The notes beneath the pieces were generated by a model. That model saw only the letters and a program-made list of their open reading frames with translations. It searched no databases and had not been told where the DNA came from. A stretch of 64,000 nucleotides of DNA from Cristatella mucedo (lineage: Eukaryota > Bryozoa > Phylactolaemata > Cristatellidae), in assembly GCA_009760855.2 (NCBI GenBank), contig WPIO01000029.1, positions 2,898,001 through 2,962,000 of the forward strand, written 5' to 3'. Shown piece by piece: positions 54,801-64,000 of this stretch; position 1 is the first letter of the stretch, and each line of letters opens with the position of its first letter. The position numbers and the translations under genes were made by a program.

Positions 54801-57800
54801 CTCAAAAGCCAACGAAAGTCTTTGCATAGCTTTACTTTAAGATGGTCAAATTTGGTGTACACAGCTTCAGAAAAATCATCACCCCCCACTGCCTTAGTGA
54901 CTACAGTGTATTGTTACCAGCTGGGCTACTTGGGAGGCGCCACAAAGTCTCAGAATGTCGCATAACTGTGCTCTTCCAGCTTCAATTCTTTAAGATGTCA
55001 ATAGTACACCTTTGAAAGTAGTCGATCTGTCTAGGTTGCCTTGGGAGTTTGTTGTGCGAAAGCAATGCTGCTTGGCTGCAGTGACGATTTTATTTTGTTT
55101 ACCGATGCAAGCTTGTAATGATTATCGTTCGTTGACGTTATAGTGTCATACATATGATGCACTCACTCTGTCAACAGAATCGACGGTTCATGTCTATGGG
55201 ACTTTGCAAATCGTACCTGAGGGAAAGGCTGTAAGTGTTGTCACATCTATGCCAAGCAGCCGAGAGGCCATCGCGGTATTTTTGCCGTTGAGCACGCGAG
55301 TGCGCGTCATTCTTGTCTTGCCTGCTGCAGTGGGGCATTTTAATTGGCGCAGTTCGCTTCTGGATGTAGGCTCCCGGAGGCCACGAGCTCAGTGTGGACT
55401 ATTGGGAGTTGGTAGCAGCCTCTCCAGCTGGGGGCGCCGAGAGCCTGTTTAACGAGGATGCGCACATTGACATCCAGCTCAACAACAGGCACATAATGAT
55501 CCGAGGAGAAAACGTACGTTAAGCCGAAAGCACTTGCTGGCTGCCTTACGCACAAGGTTTAGCCTACAGCTTGGTGCCAGTTTACTTGCCGCTTTGGCAA
55601 GCCGCCCGTTTTACACGAAAGCATTGCTCGAGTTGGCCAGCAGACGGGTGCCGGACTGCGGCAGATATTGGTCGCTTTCTTCTCTCCAGACTTCGAAGAT
55701 ACTAAAGATGAGGTCTGTCGTGATGCAGTGCTTCCGCGAGCATTACTTCAATCGCGGTTATTTCGAAGTCACCCCTCCTACTCTTGTGCAGACGATGTGC
55801 GAGGGTGGCTCGACGCTCTTCAAGCTGGCTTACTTTAATGAGCAGGTTAGTCACGTGGGGCCGTCGGCCGAGCTCGACGCGTGCTCGCTCGTGCATGCAA
55901 GCGCGCTGCAATGGTGGTCTCCAGTTCGGGTTTGCCACCATCCGAAAGTCGGCGAGACATGTGCGCGCCTCATTTCGGCCTCGGTTGCTTTCGTTAGCTG
56001 TTCGAGTCTGGCTGCCCCAGATTTCTTGCAATCGGCCTTGCTCACGGCTGCCGTCGACCGGGCCGAGCTTTCCTCTCGACAGCTTGTCCACTATCTGAGT
56101 TGCAGGCGTACCTAACACAGTCATCGCAGCTGTATCTTGAAACATGCATACCGGCCATGGGAGACGTGTTCTGCATTGCGCAGTCCTATCGAGCCGAGTT
56201 ATCTCGCACTCGGCGCCATCTTGCCGAGTACAGTCACGTCGAGGGCGAGTGCCCATTCATCACTTTCGACGAGCTGCTCGATCGTTTAGAAGATCTCGTG
56301 TGTGACACCGTGGACCGGGTGTTGAAATCACCGTTTGCTCATCTGCTCTACGAAGTGAACCCGGTAAGCTTGCATGGGGGTGCAGTGCTTTGCCTGCTAC
56401 CCAGAAGTGATCATGTGTGCTGCAAGCAGTGTGGGCGTAGCGAACTGCACACAGTAAACTGTATGCTTAGTACTTCTTTCACCCATTTGCTGCATCGCAA
56501 GAGCCTGGTTAAGCTGAGGGCCATCGCAGCTTGCTTGCACCTGCAATGTGGCGATTAGAGTTGCACCTTATGTGTTGGCCAATCTGTAAGGCACTTGTAC
56601 TTCACAACAGATGCACAATCCAAAAATGCTGATGTCGACAATAAACCATCTCCTCAACCGTTCCCAGGTTAGCTCCTTACCAGATGATCCTTGTGATGAT
56701 CTAGCCGATCGCTTCTCTCGATTCTTTGTGCAGAAGATAGACAAAATCAGGGAATCCATCCCTGCGATGACAACCTTCCCACTAGAATGCTGTTCCTCGG
56801 TTCCTGGCTGCGCCTCAATGTCTGCATTTAAACAGGTCACCAGTGATGTAGTCCTAAAGCTCGTATCTCAATCAAAGAAGACAACAAGTCCACTGGACCC
56901 TATTCCCACTGTCCTGCTCTTACGTTGCATTGATCTGCTGCTGCCATGCATAACCAACATCATTAATATGTCATTAGCCTCAGGTCAGGTCCCAGCACCT
57001 TTCAAAAAAGCTGTAGTCAGGCCACTTCTCAAGAAAGCTACACTAGACCAAGAGAACTTAAGCAACTACCGCCCAGTCTCCCTTCTACCATTCCTATCAA
57101 AGACACTGGAACGGGTCGTGGCAGACCAGCTGAACTCGTATATCGAAACCTCACACCTTGCTAGTAAGTTCCAGTCTGGCTTTAGAGCTAATCACTCCAC
57201 AGAGTCAGCATTGCTTCGGGTATACAACGACCTACTTAGGAATGCAGACATGGGTAGAGTGTCTCTTCTTGTTTTGCTCGATCTTTCGGCAGCTTTTGAT
57301 ACCATCGATCACAAAGTACTTCTAGAGCGCCTCTTATCTCGCCTGGGCATCACTGGCACTGCTCTGCAGTGGTTCAGGTCCTATCTCAGTGGGAGACTCC
57401 AGAGTGTTGACGTGAATGGACAAAGATCATCTGAAGAACCTCTAAAATATGGAGTACCTCAGGGCTCTGTGCTAGATCCGGTCCTTTTCACCGTTTATAC
57501 TCTCCCTCTCGCTGATGTGATTGCCAAGCACAATCTAGGCTTTCACTTCTATGCGGATGACACTCAGTTGTACCTTTGCTTTGATCCCTCCCAGCCTTCG
57601 AGCACCTCAAATTCTCTCAACTCACTTGCTGCATGCATTGATGACATCCGATCATGGATGGCAGCAAATTTTCTAAAACTAAACGATGATAAAACTAACT
57701 TACTAGTTATGGGCAAACCTAGTGTTATTCAGAAATTGGAAAGGCTGACTTTCAAAATTGGCTCTGCCAGCATATCTCCAGTTGCATCAGCTCGAAATCT

Positions 57801-59949
57801 AGGTGTCATATTCCAAAGCGACCTCTCGTTAGACGACCACATCAGCTCCACAGTCAAATCAGCCTATTTTCAGCTTCATAACATTGCTAAAATTAGGGCT
57901 TGTTTAGATAAGGATACCACGTCCAAGTTGGTCCATGCATTCGTGACATCTCGTCTCGACTTCTGCAACTCACTGCTTACTGGCCTACCAGCATGTGCGA
58001 TCAGGCAATTGCAGCTGGTGCAAAACTCTGCAGCTAGGCTTGTCTGTCGTGAGCATCGCAGTTGCCACATTACTCCACTTCTCGCCGACCTGCACTGGTT
58101 ACCAGTCAAGCAACGGATTGACTTCAAGGTTTTGTCGCTCACTTTTAGGTCTCTTCATTCTATGGCTCCAGCCTATATTTCAGATATACTACCCCATCAG
58201 GCAAAGCATCGTACCACTCGCTTTTCGGAATCCAACAGTCTAGAAATACCTCGTACAAACCTTAAATCCTTTGGAGACCGTGCATTTAGCTCGTATGCTC
58301 CCACAGCCTGGAACTCCCTCCCGACCTGCATCAGAACATCCCCTGACCTGACCACATTTAAAAGAAACTTAAAAACATACCTATTTAGGACAGCATTTAG
58401 TGGGTCCTTGTGATTCGTCCTCGATGTGCCTATGCGTGCTGACACTGTTCATGCTGCCACTAACCACGTTTGCATGCTGACCCAGTGCATGTAACCCCTA
58501 ACCATGTTATTCATTTTGTTTGTTTTTCAAGCATGATTTTACTTACTAATCTATTGCATATCACTTTGCAGCAAATGTAAAGCGCCTAGAAAGAGATTAA
58601 GTTCTCTGAGGGCGCTTTATCAAGTGCAATATTGTCATTATATTATAACTTATGTCGTGGGTTTGATTCCTGCTGCAGGCAATCCTGAATTGCCAATTGC
58701 AAGCAGTCAGGATAGCCAATGAGACTACGCTGCAGCTAGATTCAGTTCCCCGAGGACAATATACAAAATATTGTTAAAAATAAATAAATAAATGAAGTAT
58801 TGTTATTATTTCAAATAAGTTTGCTAATTTAATTTACCCGTTTCTTTAGTTCATAGGCTATCTGCGCTGTGGCAGCCACTGAAGCATATGAAATTGAGCT
58901 AGCTACCACTGACTAGTGTGATACAGTCGACTCCTAAGAATAGCGGATATAGGAGTACTCTTTTTATGAAAATAGCAGTCCTTCATCCCAGATTTAGTCA
59001 TACTGTTAGTCTCACTCTGCATATGCCAATACTCGGCATGTAAGAATGCCTATTTGCCGGCCGAGCTCATTCTTACGAGCAGAGTATACTGTATACGACG
59101 CCTTGAATACAGTGAGATACGAATTGGTGTCTGTTGTAGGACTTCAAGCCACCGAAGCGGCCTTTTAGGCGCATGAACTATACAGATGCCATTAAGTACC
59201 TCAAGGAAAACAACATTACCAAGGATGACGGGACATTTTACGAGTTCGGCGAGGCATGTTCTTTAGCCTTTTTTTTTATTACTATTGCATGCATACAGTA
59301 TATTTCGCGCTGGGTGCGAGAGCCCTAGACCGATTTGGATGGTGGATTGGATTCTCGTTGCACTGCTCTGTTAGGACATCCCAGAGGCACCTGAACGGAA
59401 AATGACAGACCAAATTAACGAACCAATCATGCTCTGCCGTTTCCCAGTGGAAATCAAATCGTTCTATATGCAGCGATGCCCTGAGGATAAGAGGCTAACA
59501 GAGTCGGTATGTATAGCCCAAACTGTGTTTGTTACACTGGCTAGTTTTCTGTAGTGCACTCAATGCTTAGACGGCTTTCGTTGTCTGTTCCTCTAGGTTG
59601 ATATTCTCATGCCCGGTGTTGGCGAGATAGTCGGCGGCTCGATGAGGACGTGGAACTATGAGGAGCTAATGGAGGGCTACAAGAGAGAGGGAATAGACCC
59701 GACCCCTTACTACTGGTACACCGACCAGGTAAGCATGCTGCACACGTCTTTGGCCTGCATCTTGGGAGTGCGTCGGCAAGCGTCTCGTCACCCAAACCCT
59801 TCGTGCCTTCTTTGTAGAGGAAGTATGGAAGCTGCCCACACGGCGGCTACGGGCTCGGACTGGAGCGCTTCCTGACGTGGCTACTCAACAGGCAGCACAT
59901 CAGAGACGTGTGCTTGTACCCTAGGTTCATCGAGAGATGCACGCCTTAA
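48816..59949 (+). CDS. NARS1: Cytosolic asparaginyl-tRNA synthetase, complete gene, 12 coding exons
   Basis: Spliced coding sequence of 559 codons (human 548). Exons: 48816-48858, 49069-49217, 51085-51177, 52136-52375, 55144-55230, 55370-55513, 55690-55845, 56106-56363, 59140-59253, 59375-59506, 59597-59728, 59818-59949; phases close at every junction. The enzyme charges tRNA-Asn with asparagine in the cytosol (class IIb synthetase). Layout: N-terminal domain (about 1-64), lysine-rich helical linker (about 65-115), OB-fold anticodon-binding domain (about 130-235, with [15 protein letters not shown]), catalytic core to the end. Motif 2 is [15 protein letters not shown] (about 332-346) and motif 3 is [10 protein letters not shown] (about 525-534), both intact; the protein ends CTP as in animal AsnRS. 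There is no mitochondrial presequence, so this is the cytosolic form. Intron 8 (2.8 kb) contains a LINE; the intron after exon 9 has a GC donor (GAG|GCATGT). The chosen ATG gives MSEAEVEG and leads into the conserved [10 protein letters not shown] block. Confidence 0.97.
49372..49625 (-). mobile_element. Two tandem SINE family B copies in NARS1 intron 2
   Basis: Copies at about 49372-49495 and 49518-49615 are in the same orientation, each with GGGTTCGAAT-like B boxes on the minus strand and the GGCGA body. A third partial copy lies at about 49858-49945. Confidence 0.65.
51763..51850. repeat. Three tandem 29-bp units in NARS1 intron 3
   Basis: Unit TATGGCAGGATCAAAAGGCA plus GGTACAAGG; the first two are identical and the third diverges at its end. 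Confidence 0.95.
52731..52778. repeat. 48-bp palindrome without spacer in NARS1 intron 4
   Basis: The 24-bp arms, centre AGGCCT, differ at one position (GCTGCTTGAAG against GCTGTTTGAAG). Able to form a hairpin or cruciform. Confidence 0.9.
52905..53145 (+). mobile_element. Solo LINE 3' UTR in NARS1 intron 4
   Basis: Nearly the same as the reference LINE from 58414 to its hairpin end, but with no coding sequence; a very short 5'-truncated insertion followed by a short ATT-rich tail. Confidence 0.8.
54628..54656. repeat. 14-bp perfect inverted repeat nested in a longer one
   Basis: CCTGCTATGGGCAC, one base, then its exact complement. The flanking GAGCTCACTTCCT (54619) is complemented about 115 bp later by AGGAAGTGAGCTG, giving a larger stem. 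Confidence 0.85.
56600..58645 (+). mobile_element. 5'-truncated CR1/L2-superfamily LINE in NARS1 intron 8
   Basis: Inserted in the same direction as NARS1. It contains the reverse-transcriptase half of ORF2, a 3' UTR from 58414, and ends in a hairpin (GCGCC...AGAGATTAAGTTCTCT...GGGCGC) and short A/T-rich tail. No endonuclease coding sequence is present upstream, so the copy is 5'-truncated and cannot move by itself. It is the best preserved of at least fifteen LINE pieces in the window and serves as reference for the others. Confidence 0.88.
56611..58413 (+). CDS. LINE ORF2 fragment: reverse transcriptase, uninterrupted 600 codons
   Basis: Non-LTR reverse transcriptase. Motifs in order: [12 protein letters not shown] with [16 protein letters not shown] (about residues 130-170), [18 protein letters not shown] carrying the first catalytic Asp (about 224-241), [13 protein letters not shown], and the catalytic YADD at residues 314-317 (57550-57561). 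After the polymerase comes the usual C-terminal region ending near [22 protein letters not shown]. The APE-type endonuclease expected at the N-terminus is missing. One deviation is LDPVLF where LGPVLF is usual. No stop or frameshift interrupts it, suggesting a recent insertion. The annotated Met is only the first in frame, not a natural start. Confidence 0.88.
   Translation: MHNPKMLMSTINHLLNRSQVSSLPDDPCDDLADRFSRFFVQKIDKIRESIPAMTTFPLECCSSVPGCASMSAFKQVTSDVVLKLVSQSKKTTSPLDPIPTVLLLRCIDLLLPCITNIINMSLASGQVPAPFKKAVVRPLLKKATLDQENLSNYRPVSLLPFLSKTLERVVADQLNSYIETSHLASKFQSGFRANHSTESALLRVYNDLLRNADMGRVSLLVLLDLSAAFDTIDHKVLLERLLSRLGITGTALQWFRSYLSGRLQSVDVNGQRSSEEPLKYGVPQGSVLDPVLFTVYTLPLADVIAKHNLGFHFYADDTQLYLCFDPSQPSSTSNSLNSLAACIDDIRSWMAANFLKLNDDKTNLLVMGKPSVIQKLERLTFKIGSASISPVASARNLGVIFQSDLSLDDHISSTVKSAYFQLHNIAKIRACLDKDTTSKLVHAFVTSRLDFCNSLLTGLPACAIRQLQLVQNSAARLVCREHRSCHITPLLADLHWLPVKQRIDFKVLSLTFRSLHSMAPAYISDILPHQAKHRTTRFSESNSLEIPRTNLKSFGDRAFSSYAPTAWNSLPTCIRTSPDLTTFKRNLKTYLFRTAFSGSL
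58648..58795 (+). mobile_element. SINE family B copy next to the LINE in NARS1 intron 8
   Basis: GTCGTGGGTTTGATTCC is followed by a diverged body ending in AAATAAATAAATAAA. It lies directly after the LINE tail. Confidence 0.55.
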
Positions 59950-59952
59950 ACA

Positions 59953-59958
59953 AATAAA
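59953..59958 (+). terminator. NARS1 polyadenylation signal AATAAA
   Basis: The canonical hexamer begins 4 nt after the NARS1 stop codon and is followed by a T/G-rich stretch (about 59962-59985). It predicts a 3' UTR of only about 25-40 nt. Confidence 0.7.
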
Positions 59959-59959
59959 A

Positions 59960-60736
59960 GTATATTTATATGGAAAGTGTTTCATTTTATCCACACTGCA
60001 TTCAAATGTGATCATTTATATTTATGAACTCGGCCTAAACTAAAAACAAAACTTACACGTACACTGCAGAATAGTCTGCTCGATGCAAACGTAACGCTGG
60101 TAAAGAGCACGTGTTGTGGCGACATGCCCGCAATATGCAGACACGGTAAACAAACCTAGCTGAAAATCTGGCAACTTTTTACTAAGCTGACTAGTACGCG
60201 ACTTAACCCATGAACACTCCGGGACTGCTTTTCAAGTAAGGTCTAGCTTGAGGCACGGCTAGGAAGCCTAGCTTTCTGCTTGGTTGTTGATTTCTCTTGC
60301 TAGCAGCAGTCTGCTGAAAGTTTTCCTTAGGGGGGGCGGTCCTATAAAATGACGATTTCATCGATCGATTTCAGCTGCCCTGTGCATACACATAACGCAG
60401 GCAAGTCATAGCTAAAACTAAAAAATAGGTGAATATGTTAAGAGCTAGCAAGTGTCACGGCCATCGATAGCAGGTTTTTGCTATCAACATAAGAATGTCA
60501 TGTTAAAGACATGAACCTGCCTCTCTAATGAATGCACGAAAACGAACATAAGAAGCAAAGGCAAATGTAGCAGCTGAATTTATACTTTTGTTCCACCCTC
60601 ACGCAAAGGTGCTAGTGTGCAAGCACGGAGATACAGCCGTAAACCGCAGAGTATCAAGCCAAGACAAAAGGTTCACCCAGAAGGATTTCGGTAACCTGGC
60701 AGAATGGGTTGGACACCAATAGGATATAAAAAAAAA
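59960..60736. other. NARS1 3' flank, no gene seen
   Basis: AT-rich unique-looking sequence without coding likeness. A G run (GGGGGGGC at about 60331) is the only compositional oddity. Confidence 0.5.
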
Positions 60737-60876
60737 TATAATTCATTTATATAGCGCCCCAAGAGAACTTAATCTCTATTCAGGCGCTTCACATGTGCCT
60801 CGGGGCTCGAGCCCACGACCTCAGTCAGACCTTGGTCGGGGTGAGCACCTTAACCGCTAGACCAAACCAGCTCGGC
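60737..60876 (-). mobile_element. SINE family A copy downstream of NARS1
   Basis: Full length and very close to the reference copy at 15.5 kb. Confidence 0.8.
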
Positions 60877-60956
60877 GGATAGGCGAGCATCTATTGTCGT
60901 TTGCCAGTTTAGACGGCGAGTCTTGCTTTCTACCAACTCGGAGTCTTAATAATAAT

Positions 60957-61503
60957 AATAATAATAATAATATTGCACTTGATAAAGCGCCCTCAGAGAA
61001 CTTAATCTCTTTCTAGGCGCTTTACATTTGTTGCAAAGTGATACGCAATAGATTAGTAAGTAAAATCATGCTTGAAAAACAAACAAAATGAATAACATGG
61101 TTAGGGGTTACATGCACTGGGTCAGCATGCAAATGTGGTTAGTGGCAGCATGAACAGTGTCAGCACGCATAAGCACATCAAGGACGAATCACAAGGACCC
61201 ACTAAATGCTGTCCTAAATAGGTATGTTTTTTTTAAAGTTTCTTTTAAATGTGGTCAGGTCAGGGGATGTTCTGATGCAGGTCGGGAGGGAGTTCCAGGC
61301 TGTGGGAGCATACGAGCTAAATGCACGGTCTCCAAAGGATTTAAGGTTTGTACGAGGTATTTCTAGACTGTTGGATTCCGAAAAGCGAGTGGTACGATGC
61401 TTTGCCTGATGGGGTAGTATATCTGAAATATAGGCTGGAGCCATAGAATGAAGAGACCTAAAAGTGAGCGACAAAACCTTGAAGTCAATCCGTTGCTTGT
61501 CTT
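60957..61503 (-). mobile_element. LINE 3' fragment, close relative of the copy at 56.6-58.6 kb
   Basis: It covers the last about 90 codons of ORF2 plus the complete 3' UTR and hairpin. The coding part reads almost the same as the 58-kb copy until a run of extra T bases at about 61227 shifts the frame near the C-terminus. It is inverted relative to the 58-kb copy, 2.3 kb away from its end, and is severely 5'-truncated. Confidence 0.85.
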
Positions 61504-62049
61504 ACTACGGTCTTCCGGTTTGTAGGAGGATTACACGGCAGTCTTGCTATAAGTCAGGCTTCCAACTGAGCGTTTATGGGATAGGAATGGCGGTTCTCTG
61601 CAGCCAGGCTTCGCTAACGCAATTACCGGTACAATGAAACATGTCCGCTATAGCCTTTATCAGACGTTACCTCAAAATCTTAAAACTCCGAGCTCAGCGT
61701 CAGGGTCTTAGCAGGAACCCATCGATGATTTTGCTGCTTGAGTCGTCTGCCATTCCTTGCTAAGCAATGCAGTAGGGGTGGCCTGAACGGTATCCATGAT
61801 TGGTCACTTGCTAAGTCTTGGTTCAAAAAGTATAGACCAGTTTTGGCTGCTGAGCCTTCGCCAAGTTTTCCTCTGGTCTAGACCACCCCAAAGTTTTGGT
61901 GACTTAAACACCGAAGACACAGAGTTGATAGGAAGCAAGACTCACCGTCTAAACCAGACTTACAAGAAACAAATACTTCTAAGCATTTGGTAATCGATAA
62001 CTCCCAGTGTCTGCACATATAAGCATAAAAGTTCAATTCTCAAGGATGG

Positions 62050-62640
62050 AGTGAATTCTGGTAAGAAAATGTGGTTAGCTTCTTTTTAAATGTCAAGTTA
62101 GGGGACATCCTAACCTCAGTAGATAGCAAGCATAGGAACTGAAAGCAAGGTCTAAAGATTCTTGGTTAGAGGCAAAGCTATACGACTTGTGTCAGAAGAG
62201 CCAGCGGAACGATGCCTGATTGGGAAGTAGTTTGGAGAGGTAGGCCGAAGCAAGAGAATGAAGGAAACTGTAAGTGATTGACAAGTTCTTGAAGTCAAAA
62301 TGCTGCTTGATGGGGAGTCAGTGAGAAGTAATGTAGTGTGTCAGTTGAAACTTACAAAACTAGCTGCAAATGTGTGCACCAGCTTAATAATCTTATTGCA
62401 AAGGCAGGAAGACCTTCCAGATTTAGGGCATTTAAGTGGGGCTATCAATAACGCATGGGCATGCCTGGATTTTGCAACCTTAATAGTTGTGCTTAGAAAC
62501 TTAACCCTCACTCGGCCTTCGTATCTACCACAGCTTCTGCCCGAAATCTGGGTGACCTATTTCAAAGTGACATTTAACCAGAGGACCACATCAGCTCCAC
62601 AGCCAAATCTTGCTACTTTCAGCTACAATCCTTAAAGTAC
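62050..62640. mobile_element. Two abutting degenerate LINE pieces in opposite orientation
   Basis: 62050-62330 resembles the LINE C-terminal region on the minus strand; 62480-62635 resembles the segment after YADD on the plus strand (LPEIWVTYFKV, compare [11 protein letters not shown]). Confidence 0.5.
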
Positions 62641-62685
62641 GGCCTGACTTACGGACCAGTCAAAACCCGAAGCGGTATAATACAC

Positions 62686-62719
62686 TTGTGGGCTGTGAAT
62701 ACTTATTCACAGCCCACAA
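62686..62719. repeat. 16-bp perfect inverted repeat
   Basis: TTGTGGGCTGTGAATA, a 2-base loop, then the exact complement. It sits at the edge of the Tc1-like copy and the inner half is similar to the CCCACAAACC/GACAACCC part of that family's ends. Confidence 0.85.
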
Positions 62720-63715
62720 ACCAAAACGTATGTTTTTGGTGTGCATGCGGCTAATGTGCACTTGGCCCCTCCACTGGCTTTATGACCTCCCTTATCCAGG
62801 CTAAGAAACCACAAGCTACTGCTAAGTCTCATCTGCTTTAGCATTCACACAGACAGAGTTTTATTGAAAAGGTGAGCAGACAAAGTGCAGACTAACTCAG
62901 CATAGACTGGTCGCCTGTCAATGCCGTCCTATTGATGTTCTAGCAGGTTCCCATCCGGCCACCGGCTTGGCCATTGCATCAGCACCAGATCAGATTTAAA
63001 AAATAGTTACTGACTGACTTGGCAGTGTGCTTTGGGCAAACAGAGTGCTTTCGCATTGAAATCCAACTTCCTTAACCACCTGAAGGAACTCGTGGTGGTC
63101 GATAATACTTTCATGTGAAGCATAGCGCCAACATCTTTCGCAGGAAAAGCAGCCCAAAAACTATCAAGTTCCTGCCAAATTTTGCTGTAGGTTGAGGGCA
63201 GTCATGCCGGCATGCCTCATCTTTTGTACGACTAGCCCTTCTGCATCGCCCTCCGTCTATCAAATATCGCCAATTTGCTTTCGTCTATCCATAAAAAGTC
63301 ATTATAGTCCAGCCTTCGGTCCAGTGGGCATGATCCTGAAGCCTAGGTGGTCTGCTTTATGAACGCTGGTGAACAAAAGCAAAACACGTTCCACAGTACA
63401 CCGAAAGATGCCACACGTAGCGAGCCACTAACTGATCGTCTCTTTCTTAATATTGATCTCTGTAGCATACTTGCATGACCGTGCAAGGCATCCAAGTTTT
63501 TCGCTTCTATTCTGCCGTGCAATGATCTTGATGAGCACGACACGCCTAGCCACAGCCTTTCACAGCAGTCAGATCGAGCTGCTCAGGTCATCAATGTAGT
63601 CCCACTATATTTGCTAATATTACGGCAAACGGTGAATCCACTAATACCAAGCCTTCGTTTAATCTCACGATTGTTGTGACCTCGTTGACGCAGCAATTTC
63701 AGTTTTCAACTGAAC
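62700..63715 (-). pseudogene. Tc1/IS630-like transposase pseudogene
   Basis: Minus-strand reading from 63700: a helix-turn-helix segment (LKLLRQRGHNNREIKRRLGI), then broken linker sequence, the catalytic DFLWIDESKLAIF near 63290, and QWPSRWPDGNLLEH near 62960, matching the C-terminal motif of Tc1-like enzymes. Several stops interrupt it. The flank at 62700-62900 is homologous to the foldback arms at 36.8-37.6 kb, so they belong to one family. Confidence 0.7.
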
Positions 63716-63789
63716 ATGGTGGCTGCAGAGTCTTGTGATCGACATTTAGCAAACAATCCTTGCAGTATGGCCACCACTGCCGTGGTTGT

Positions 63790-64000
63790 ACATTTTTTAG
63801 GGTAATACAAGAGTTTTCTATGATGCCAGGAAAACTAAAGTTATGCAAATTATGGAAAATATTTACTGAAAGCCCAAAACAGATACATATGCTGTTAGCC
63901 TGTATACGTTTGGTGTTACGGCACGGCGTCCAACCACAATTGTTTACACTGAGTTTTACTGAGGTCAGTTGGTGCTGTAGGCTGAACATCCTATCTCAGC
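63790..64000. mobile_element. Start of another Tc1-like family copy, cut by the window end
   Basis: GGGTAATACAAGAGTTTTCT, AACTAAAGTTATGCAAAT and GAGTTTTACTGAGGTCAG follow the same order as the left foldback arm (36785-37040). Confidence 0.6.

Noticed and set aside
55534-56115. A 193-codon frame covering NARS1 exons 7 and the following intron
   Set aside because: Only 55690-55845 is coding by homology; the rest is intron that happens to stay open.

Overview
The window is nuclear DNA of an animal, almost certainly an invertebrate. The genes are split by spliceosomal introns (mostly GT-AG), the proteins align best in memory with metazoan families (Integrator subunit 3, cytosolic asparaginyl-tRNA synthetase, ERMARD, probably a reticulophagy regulator), and the introns are packed with LINEs, tRNA-derived SINEs, mariner/Tc1 remnants and microsatellites. 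Exons are noticeably GC-richer than introns. I cannot name the species or phylum from sequence alone.

Layout. 1-4.7 kb: no convincing gene; SINE copies, a 0.94-kb C-rich minisatellite (1976-2920), a 69-bp-arm hairpin (3782-3926) and CA/GA microsatellites. 4961-5562 (+): the 3'-terminal coding exon of an acidic protein that resembles the C-terminus of RETREG/FAM134 ER-phagy receptors and carries an LC3-interaction-like motif. 5.6-8.4 kb: decayed LINE. 8493-10562 (+): an intronless 689-codon ERMARD homologue. 10.6-14.8 kb: SINEs and antisense LINE copies. 14797-48468 (-): a complete INTS3 gene with 29 coding exons (1065 aa), whose introns hold several LINE/SINE copies, an internally deleted mariner and a foldback element made from two inverted Tc1-like ends. 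48816-59949 (+): a complete NARS1 gene with 12 coding exons (559 aa); intron 8 carries a 5'-truncated LINE with an uninterrupted 600-codon reverse-transcriptase frame. 60-64 kb: SINE, a close relative of the same LINE in inverse orientation, and a decayed Tc1/IS630-like transposase.

INTS3 and NARS1 are head to head, with 347 bp between their start codons. The shared interval contains a perfect CARE (C/EBP-ATF response element; amino-acid/ATF4 response) match and a perfect CRE palindrome 5 bp apart, which suggests that the synthetase promoter is wired to the integrated stress response. The two most abundant repeats look like a LINE/SINE pair: the tRNA-headed SINE ends in a hairpin nearly the same as the LINE 3' end, so the LINE machinery probably mobilises both. 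Three introns (two in INTS3, one in NARS1) use GC rather than GT donors.

Exon boundaries were worked out by hand from splice sites, phase continuity and remembered homologous sequences; no alignment or transcript data were available.
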